The notes below the pieces were generated by a model. The model ran no database searches, had not been told where the DNA came from, and was given only the letters and a program-made list of their open reading frames with translations. A program made the position numbers and the translations under genes. DNA of 6,204 nucleotides from contig DHTG01000056.1 in the NCBI GenBank assembly GCA_002411545.1, positions 1-6,204 of the forward strand, written 5' to 3'. This DNA comes from Bacteroidales bacterium UBA5266 (lineage in GTDB: Bacteria; Bacteroidota; Bacteroidia; Bacteroidales; WCHB1-69). Positions 1-6,204 of the stretch are shown here, one piece after another (positions within the stretch are counted from its first letter, which is position 1; the number at the start of each line of letters is the position of its first letter).

Positions 1-3000
1 CTACGAAATTAAGATGGACATCTTTAATCTGGTCTACTTTTACAGATAAGTGTACTACAGATGAACAGTATATTAATGGTTCGGATTTGCACTATGATCG
101 CGCACATCGTTTTATTCGTTTATGGCGTAAGTCGGGATGGAAAATGTGGGAGTTGGATTTGTTATTGCGAAATAATATCGTTACAGGTTTTGTTGATTTC
201 GAAACGGATAATTTAAATGAAACGACATTATTTAAATTGATGCAATTTAAACAACAACAAGAAACATTGGGTTTATCGGTCGATGCTTTACTTGCTTTTT
301 ATGGGAATATAAATATATTGGATCTTAGAGAAAATACAAAATTACAAGCATGTTTGTATGATAGAGTCTTTTTACGTAAAGCCCTTTCGAATCCATTAAA
401 TGCTAACCTACAAAGTATTAAAAACGGTGATACAGTTACATTAAGTGCCGAAGATAAACATTTAATAGCAGCTTGCTTATCTGTTTCGGATGAAGATCTT
501 AACACTTTATTTACTTATTACGGTTTGGGTAGTACCTGTAATATCTCGAATGTAAGCTTTATTTATCGTCAATCGATTTTTATGAATAAGCTGAAATTAA
601 ACGTTAAAGAGTTTTTATTGGTTTTGGAATTTGCAGGAATTGATTTGAAGGTTAGTCCATACAATTATTTATATACGGTGAATGCTGTTGATACTATTAT
701 TAAAACAGTCAAAGATTTTAAAAATTCAAAGCTATCTATAACCGATTTGGAATACATTGTTAAATATAAAGATTTAACATCGACCGATATCAGTGCCGAA
801 GCAAAATTATTAGCTTTGTCGCAAGAGAAATTAGAGGAATATACCGACGGACTTAAAGCCATTGTATCGTCCTCTTCTTATCCTCGTATTCCTGATGAAA
901 GTGATATAATTCCGAAAGAAACTTCCTATGTTGCTTCCGAATCATATAAAAAAGAATTCAGGGAAAAAATGTTGGCAATCGAAAGGTTTAATAATATTGA
1001 TGATATTGAAGATTTGATTCAAATAATTGAATGTGAAACAACAAAACAAGAAGAAGCTATTGATGATTTTACCGAACGTTTATTCCCTGATATTTGTGAA
1101 GTGAAATTGGAAGGTAATTTACATATAATACCTTTAGAGTATAAAAGTGACTTGATAAACAGGTATGTGTGTGTTATCGATTACGTAGTGAAAACGACCA
1201 GCATACTTCTAATTGAAAATTATATTTCTACTAAATTTGTTCTATCAAGTGTGATTACCGAGGAATATTTAATTTTTAAATTACCATATGAAAATAAAAC
1301 TAATCTGTTAAATATATTATTGAATAAAGAAAATTATTCGGGATCAGCTCCTTTAACAAGCATTCATGTTGTTTTAAATTTAATTAATAAAATGACATTA
1401 TTGTTAAAACGCAATAATGTTACAGCCGAGGAATTTCAATTGCTTTTGTCCATACAAGAGGAAAGTAAGTCATTGATTACGAAATATGGAATATTTACAT
1501 TTAACTGGTTTGGGTTTTATACGGTTGACGCTTCGTTAACTCCGAAAGTGTCCTATGATGATTTAATCATGATAGAGAATATGATTTATTGGCAAAAAAA
1601 ATTCGGACAAACAAAAGACAATAAGACTTTATTTTCCATAATTTTATTTCACGTAAATACTAGTGATCAAGGAAATTTCTTCGATGATCTTGGTTTATTG
1701 ACAAAATGCGGTTTTGATTTTATGCAGATTAAAGAGATATTTAATTGGAATATGACTTCCTACTATAGTCCGGAATCCTTTAAACATTCATTTGAATGTA
1801 TTGACATGAAATCACTTGTAGGACTAGCAATTAATACGATAAATACATGGAAATTACGTAATAATTACACCGAAGGTTCAATTACTATAACAGAAAAAAC
1901 CAGAAATGCTGAGATTAAAGATGCCGTAAAAGCCAAATACGATATTAACACTTGGTTGGAAAAACTTCCTGAAATTCAAAAACCGATCAGAGAGGCAAAA
2001 AGTAATGCTTTGGCTTGGTTTTTAATTGCATATTCAATGCGACCAAATGTTACCTTTGATGTTATTTGGAAAGACAAAGAAGATTTATATGCTTATTTTT
2101 TGTTGGATACCGAAATGAGTGCTTGTATGCAAACATCACGTATTGTCCAAGCTTCTTGTTCGGTACAATTGTTTTTACAACGTTGTTTCTTAAATCTGGA
2201 ATCGGAAATTATTGTGAATGATAATTATGATGCGGAATGGAGACAGTGGGAGTGGATGAAAAAATACCGTTTATGGGAAGCTAATCGCAAAATATTTTTA
2301 TATCCCGAAAATTGGATAGAACCCGAATTGCGTGATGACAAAACATCTCTTTTTAAGGAAATGGAAGATGAGTTGAATCAGGGTGAAATTACAGAAACAA
2401 ATGTTGAAAACGCTTTTGAAAAGTATTTGCAGAAATTACACACATTATCACATTTAGAAGTTTGCGGCATTTACCAAGAAATGGTTGATGGAAATGACGG
2501 ATATGAAGCTTCCGACAGTTTAGAACAAGAAACCAGCAAAGTTAATATTACCCACGTTATTGCCAGGACAAAATCAGCTCCTTTTGAGCATTATTATCGT
2601 AAATTCGATATGTTAAGCGGTATTTGGTCCGAATGGGAAAAAGTGGATTTGGATATTAAAGACAGTGTGGTTGTTCCTGTTGTTTATAATCGTAAATTGC
2701 ATTTGTTTTGGTTAAATACGGTTGAAAAAACTTATAATAACTCTAGTAATAATAAATCAGCTGCTCCTTATGAATATACGGAAGTTCAATTGATGTGGAG
2801 TGTGTTAAAAAATAATAAATGGACAGGTGCTAAAGCTTCTTCTAAGAAACATATTCAATTGAATCATAATCCGATTACTTGTTATTCAATAATGATTCAA
2901 TATGTTAATGATTCTAACGAATTGATGATTAATGTTTATGTGTCTCGTAACAATGAGCAAGAACAACCTTGGTGTATTACTTATTATATGGGTGTTTTTT

Positions 3001-6000
3001 GTTTTGATGGAGATGTTTATAAAATAAAATCATTTTTAATTGATATTTCAAGCAATCATAATCTTATTAAGCTATGGAGTCTTATCGGTTATACAAAAAC
3101 AAAGTTTGATTGTGTGACCAAAAAAATGGATGATATTGCAAAGCCTGAACCTTATGGAATTGAAATTAAATTGGATGCATCTTATTTTATGCCTCCATGT
3201 AAAATGTATTCATCTCGTTTTTATTTTTACCCAGATGCGATGAATGTTTTTGATCCAAGTTATAATTTTTATTTGAATGTGTTAAAAAATAATGCCAATA
3301 TAGTACCTATGTTGCATTGTGAAGACCCTTTATATTATGGCATTTATTGTAATAATTTAAAATATCCTTTCTTTTATCAGGATAATGAACGTTCTTTTTT
3401 TGTTCAATCAAGAGAGGTAATTACTCCTGACATCATGTATTACGCTTTTGAATTCCTGCCATTTTATCATCCTTATTCCGGTTTATTTATTAAAGAATTA
3501 AACAGGAATGGAGTGAAAGCCTTGTTGTATAGAAATATTCAATTGCAACCTGATAAATATTATCCTAAAAACAATTACAATTTTAATAATAATTATCAAC
3601 CCGATTATAATGCCTATGTTCCGGATAAGTACCAAAAAGATATTGTTGATTTTGACTTATCGGGATCATACTCCATTTATAATTGGGAATTATTTTTTCA
3701 TGCACCTCTGTATATCGCTTGTAAGTTGAATCAAAACCAAAAGTTTGAAGAAGCCATGAAATGGTTTCATTATATTTTTAATCCAACTACAAAAGAATCG
3801 GGAGAATCACCTCAGAAATATTGGATAACAAAACCGTTTTTTGAACTGACAACCACAGAAAACCGCAAACAGCAAATAAGTAATATTTTAAGTAATATAG
3901 GAAGTTATGCCGCCGAAGTAAATGCATGGTTAAATAATCCCTATAAACCGCATTTAATAGCTCGAACTCGATTGGTAGCATATCAAAGGACTGTGGTAAT
4001 GAAATATATTGATAATATTATTGATTGGGCGGATTATTTATTTAGGTTGAATACAAGAGAATATAATAATGAAGCCACGTTGTTATATATACTTGCTAAA
4101 GAAATTTTAGGGAAACGACCGGTAATGTTCCCCAGTAAAAAACTGGAAACAAATATAAATTATCAATCGATTAAAAACGCTTCATTTAGCGTAAATAATT
4201 GGAAATTGTTACCATTTGATATATCTATTAATTATGCATATGATGCCAATTTAACAGTTACATCTGTTGTGTCTCCTCAAATATGTAAAACGGCCGATTT
4301 TCAACAAATCTCCAATTATAATGATGTTTTACAGTTAGCTGATAGCGGATCGTCTTCCGGTTTTAGTATAAATAATGAAAGCCTACCTACTGTAACTATT
4401 TCGGCAAGTGAGCAAACAAAACTGAAAGTACAAGGACATTCGGTAAGAACAGCAACCCTACAAGTGGTAAGCTATGAATCCATTCCACGTATTGATGCTA
4501 ATAACTTTTGTCTTCCGCCCAATGATCAATTATTAAGCTATTGGGATATAGTAGAAGACAGGTTGTTTAAATTAAGGAATTGTTTAAATATTGAAGGAGA
4601 AGCAAATGAATTGGCGTTGTTTGAACCTCCTATAAATCCTGCTTTATTGGTAAAAGCAGTGGCTGCAGGTTTATCGATAGGTAATATTTTAAGCGAGATC
4701 AATATTCCACAACCGTATTATCGTTTTAAAGTTCTTGTTCAAAAAGCCATTGAATTTACGGGAGAAGTAAAACAATTGGGGGATAAACTTCTGTCTGTTA
4801 TTGAGAAAAAAGATGCCGAAACTTTAAATCAATTGCGTGCTACACAGGAAATCAATTTACAACAAGCTTCATTGCAAATTAAAAAGATGCAAGTTGAGGA
4901 AGCGGTTAAAAATCTCGAAAGTATAAACGAAAGTATAAAAATAGCTCAAACCAAATTGGATTATTATTCCAGCAGGGAATTGATGAATAAACTGGAAAGC
5001 GATGCCTATCAGTTGGGGGATAAATCAATGACTTTGAATGATATTATTGTGTTTGGGCAAAAAATCGCAGCCGGATTATCCTATATTCCTACTTTTCATA
5101 CAGGTGGTGCAGGTGCTATGGGGTCACCTTTTGTAAATGCTTCTTTAGGAGGCTCAAATTTCACAACAGCTTTAAACACAACTATGTCTGCCATATCAGG
5201 GGAAGCTCAAAAATTAGATAAACAAGCCTCTCAATTGTTAACCAAAGCTAGTTATGTGCGACGTAAAGAAGATTGGGATTTTCAGGCCAATTTAGCTAAA
5301 AAGGAAATAGCACAATTAAACAAACAATATATTGCTGCCGAAATACGCTTGGCAATTGCCGAAAAAGAACGATCCAATATGGAAATGCAAATAGAACAAA
5401 GCCGATCGGTATTGGAGTATTATGAAAATAAATATTCCAACGAAGAACTTTATAATTGGATGCTTACGGAAATATCTTCCATTTATTTCGATGCTTATAA
5501 ATTAGCTTATGACATGGCAAAGAAAGCGGAAAAATGTTATTGTCAAGAATTGGGAATTTTAGATGAAAGTACAGTATCGTTTATACAATTCGGTAATTGG
5601 AATAGTTTACGCAAGGGATTGTTGTCGGGCGAAAATCTAATGCATAATTTACATCAATTGGAATCGGCTTATATTAATAACAACAAACGTATGTTTGAGT
5701 TGACCAAGCATATTTCTTTGGCACAGATGTATCCTGAAAAATTATTGGAATTAATTTCCCAAACAAAAACCACCTTGGATATGGAAGAATTTATTTTTGA
5801 TATGGATTATCCGGGGCATTATCTACGTCGTATTAAATCGGTTACTGTTACTATTCCCAATGTGGCAGGTCCTTACACCAATGTGAGTTTCTCTTTAAAA
5901 TTAAAAGGAGCCAAAGTACGTACTAATCCGTTGAAAGCCTATGAAGAGGAATCTGCTTTTGTCGCTCAAACCGGAGGCAACCAGTCGATATGCACCAGCA

Positions 6001-6204
6001 GTGCTCAAAACGATGCAGGTATGTTTGAACTTAATTTTAACGACGAACGTTATTTGCCCTTTGAAAATGCAGGGGTTATCAGTTCATGGGAATTGTCCTT
6101 GCCGGCGGGGTGCAATCAATTCGACCTTTCTTCTATTTCCGATGTGATTTTACATATCAATTATACGGCTCGTTATGATGGCGTATTGGAATCAAAAGCT
6201 CGTA
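1..6204 (+). CDS. Tc toxin A-subunit (TcA/TcdA-like), partial at both ends
   Basis: One open frame (first full codon at 3) crosses the whole window, giving 2,067 residues without start or stop. Family landmarks visible in order are DRAHRFIRLWRKSGW (32-46), LYDRVFL, DTEMSAC (702-708), WEANRKIFLYPENW, YNWELFFHAPL, KWFHYIFNP, FCLPPNDQLLSYWD, a glycine-rich channel tip, FIQFGNW, YPGHYLRRIKSV and FNDERYLPF. Together they identify a TcA subunit of the insecticidal-type toxin complexes. In this family five TcA chains assemble a soluble prepore that binds target cells, inserts an alpha-helical channel and translocates the TcC effector from a TcB-TcC cocoon. TcdA of Photorhabdus is about 2,500 residues, so some hundreds of N-terminal residues are probably upstream. 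The C-terminal landmarks suggest the stop is near. No signal peptide, start or ribosome binding site can be assessed. Family assignment is very secure; target organism and toxicity are unknown. Confidence 0.97.
96..822 (+). other. VRP1/SpvA-like helical segment of TcA
   Basis: Residues about 32-274 carry the conserved block D32-R-A-H-R-F-I-R-L-W-R-K-S-G-W46 followed by MWELD. They continue with LNETTLFKLMQFKQQQETLG, a likely helix that aligns in my memory with the family pattern 'L..L..F..L...LG'. Next come LYDRVFLRKALSNPLN (about 118-133) and a DEDLNTLF repeat-like element. In TcA proteins this segment is related to the Salmonella plasmid protein SpvA (VRP1 family) and forms part of the alpha-helical outer shell. 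The domain begins upstream of the window, so only its C-terminal part is seen. Domain edges are approximate. Confidence 0.85.
823..1950 (+). other. Divergent alpha-helical shell region of TcA
   Basis: Residues about 275-650 have no motif I can match exactly, but position and composition fit the helical shell between the VRP1-like part and the conserved ABC-toxin module. There are amphipathic stretches such as VVLNLINKMTLLLKRNNVTA and a Trp-containing segment FNWFGFY. A second-half pattern, SLVGLAINTINTWKLRNNY (about 605-623), resembles a TcA helical-repeat motif. A polar, acidic stretch (about 293-365, with PDESDIIPKE and later TTKQEEAIDDF) looks like a linker or surface insertion. The region is interpreted from its place in the protein rather than from sequence identity. 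Confidence 0.5.
1951..2490 (+). other. ABC-toxin N-terminal-type module of TcA
   Basis: Residues about 650-830 begin at WLEKLPEIQKPIREAKSNAL, a typical entry to this module. They continue through DLYAYFLLDTEMSAC (about 694-708), TSRIVQASCSVQLFLQRC, then WEWMKKYRLWEANRKIFLYP (749-768), ENWIEPELRDD (769-779) and YLQKLHTLSHLEVCGIY. These correspond to the strongly conserved family patterns DLYxYLLID, SxxxTxRIxxAxxSVQLFVxR and WxxxxxVFLYPENWxxPxLR. Known TcA structures place this region in the helical shell, close to the start of the neuraminidase-like part. This is one of the best matches in the window and anchors the family call. Confidence 0.93.
2535..2715 (+). other. Neuraminidase-like beta segment of TcA
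   Basis: Residues about 845-905 read as beta strands with Y864-Y-R866, GIWSEWEKVDLDI (873-885) and VVPVVYNRKLHLFWLN (890-905). TcA proteins share 'YYR.....W..W.K.D..I.......PV.....LYLFW' here, and the region is called the neuraminidase-like domain because of its fold. No sialidase catalytic arginine triad or Asp-box is apparent, so this part is structural and not predicted to cleave sialic acid. In known TcA structures it sits at the bottom of the bell and closes the channel tip until a pH shift opens it. Confidence 0.85.
2716..3345 (+). other. Variable middle region, possible receptor-binding part
   Basis: Residues about 906-1115 lie where TcdA carries receptor-binding domains inserted into the neuraminidase-like part. 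I recognise no family motif. The stretch alternates hydrophobic and polar residues as beta strands do (for example CYSIMIQYVNDSNELMINVY, about 960-979) and is rich in Asn, Tyr and Phe, with asparagine-rich loops such as YNNSSNNK (911-918). Seven cysteines fall between about 960 and 1116. The whole interval between LFWLN and YNWELFF is about 320 residues, which I recall as clearly shorter than in TcdA. Receptor binding is inferred from position only. Confidence 0.5.
3363..4140 (+). other. Conserved TcA core leading to pore-forming part
   Basis: Residues about 1121-1380 return to high conservation. Landmarks are PFFYQDNERSFFVQ (1122-1135), FYHPYSGLFIKELNR (1154-1168), SYSIYNWELFFHAPL (about 1222-1236), FEEAMKWFHYIFNP (1248-1261), VAYQRTVVMKYIDNIIDWAD (about 1325-1344) and TREYNNEATLLYILAKEILG. 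TcdA has the same order, with versions such as YFWELFYYTPMLVAQRL and LNEAKMWYMQALHLLGDKP as I recall them. A low-complexity Asn/Tyr loop (1190-1203) separates two conserved blocks. This part precedes the channel helices and helps hold the pentamer together. Confidence 0.9.
4141..4500 (+). other. Ser/Thr-rich insert before the channel region
   Basis: Residues about 1381-1500 separate the LGKRPVMFPSK block from FCLPPNDQLL. The family has a linker here, but in TcdA as I recall it is roughly 50 residues, against about 120 in this protein. The insert contains a serine/glycine loop, LADSGSSSGFSINN, and strand-like segments such as LPTVTISASEQTKLKVQG and VRTATLQVVSY. I do not recognise a domain. It may be an added surface beta element or simply a long loop; some other TcA lineages may carry the same insert. 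Confidence 0.5.
4503..5040 (+). other. TcA channel entry and first channel helix
   Basis: FCLPPNDQLLSYWD (1502-1515), RLFKLRNCLNIEG and INPALLVKAVAAG form the conserved lead-in to the pore-forming domain. From about residue 1581 a long Glu/Lys/Gln-rich helix follows, with EKKDAETLNQLRATQEINLQ and QASLQIKKMQVEEAVKNLES and no proline until after residue 1680. In TcA structures this is the first of two long helices per chain; five pairs make the channel through which the TcC fragment passes. The EKKDAEALxxLR pattern is one of the most conserved TcA signatures. Confidence 0.92.
5043..5160 (+). other. Glycine-rich transmembrane tip of the TcA channel
   Basis: Residues 1681-1720 form the turn between the two channel helices. 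The sequence IIVFGQKIAAGLSYIP is hydrophobic. It is followed by a glycine-rich turn with G1701-G-A-G-A-M-G-S-P1709 and then FVNASLGGSNF. There is no lysine or arginine after K1687, as expected for the part that enters the target membrane. TcdA has the comparable LVPNIFGFAGGGSRWG as I recall it; the turn here is several residues longer and lacks the arginine. Confidence 0.85.
5163..5436 (+). other. Second channel helix of TcA
   Basis: Residues about 1721-1812 run back from the membrane tip as a long charged helix. It includes SYVRRKEDWDFQANLAKKEI, which matches the family pattern YRRRxxEWxxQxxxAxxE, then AAEIRLAIAEKERSNMEMQI and QSRSVLEYYENKYS. There is no proline in this stretch. It pairs with the first channel helix to line the translocation pore and leads directly into the TcB-binding part. 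Confidence 0.9.
5439..6204 (+). other. TcB-binding C-terminal domain of TcA (end cut off)
   Basis: Residues 1813-2067 contain NEELYNWM, a helix with IYFDAYKLAYDMAKKAEKCY, FIQFGNWNSLRKGLLSGE (1860-1877), ELTKHISLAQ, DYPGHYLRRIKSV (1935-1947), IPNVAGPY (1951-1958), NDAGMFELNFNDERYLPFE (2003-2021) and SDVILHINYTAR (2046-2057). This is the TcA funnel that docks the TcB beta-propeller. TcdA ends soon after its equivalent of the last motif (LNDIILHIRYTIK as I recall it), whereas this protein continues for at least ten more residues to the window edge. The cysteine pair in KCYC (about 1844-1847) is unusual but not interpretable. Confidence 0.95.

Noticed and set aside
144..146. Early in-frame ATG as a possible true start of the gene.
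   Set aside because: It falls within the conserved DRAHRFIRLWRKSGWKMWELD block, and conserved sequence precedes it, so the start is upstream of the window.
299..862. Two short reverse-strand open frames (299-505 and 665-862).
   Set aside because: They lie inside the TcA frame, show no family features, and are explained by the AT-rich coding strand.
1594..1601. Run of eight A residues that fits a slippery A-AAA-AAA frameshift pattern.
   Set aside because: The zero frame continues open and conserved on both sides, there is no obvious downstream stem-loop, and such runs are common in AT-rich genes.
2544..2715. Possible active sialidase in the neuraminidase-like part.
   Set aside because: No Asp-box or catalytic arginine triad is visible, and this TcA region is known as a structural fold without enzyme activity.
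3787..3981. Short reverse-strand open frame with a hydrophobic, membrane-like translation.
   Set aside because: It is antisense to the conserved TcA core (KWFHYIFNP to VAYQRTVV). The hydrophobicity follows from the complement of Asn/Lys-rich codons.
5941..6147. Forward open frame of 68 codons in another reading frame.
   Set aside because: It overlaps the conserved TcB-binding domain out of frame and has no recognisable features.

Overview
The window is the interior and C-terminal part of one very large gene on the + strand. Reading codons from position 3, the frame stays open to the last complete codon at 6201-6203. That gives 2,067 codons with no start and no stop inside the window; I read every codon and found no in-frame stop and no frameshift. 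Residue n of the visible protein is encoded at position 3n, and residue numbers in the entries use this scheme. No other gene, RNA gene, mobile element, CRISPR array, promoter or terminator is supported.

The protein is a Tc (toxin complex / ABC toxin) A-subunit, TcA, related to Photorhabdus TcdA. Landmarks appear in family order: a VRP1/SpvA-like helical segment (about residues 30-270), a divergent helical shell (about 270-650), the ABC-toxin N-terminal-type module (about 650-825), a neuraminidase-like beta segment (about 845-905), a variable middle where receptor-binding domains sit in TcdA (about 905-1115), the return to the conserved core (about 1115-1380), an extra serine/threonine-rich insert (about 1380-1500), the two long channel helices around a glycine-rich membrane tip (about 1500-1812), and the TcB-binding C-terminus (about 1813-2067). 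The N-terminal few hundred residues lie upstream. The natural end is probably only a short distance downstream.

By knowledge of the family, five TcA chains form a bell-shaped prepore that binds a target cell and drives an alpha-helical channel through its membrane. A TcB-TcC cocoon docked on the C-terminal side then delivers a toxic TcC fragment through the channel. No TcB or TcC gene is visible, so a complete toxin cannot be claimed from this window.

The DNA is AT-rich. Hand-counted 60-base lines range from 18% G+C (3541-3600) to 50% (5941-6000 and 6061-6120). TTA/TTG leucine, AAA lysine and AAT asparagine codons are heavily used, and the protein is rich in Asn, Lys, Ile and Tyr. This would suit a low-GC member of the Bacteroidota, but that assignment rests on composition only and is weak. 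What is new here is likely to be the variable, poorly conserved parts of a known toxin class rather than a wholly new system.
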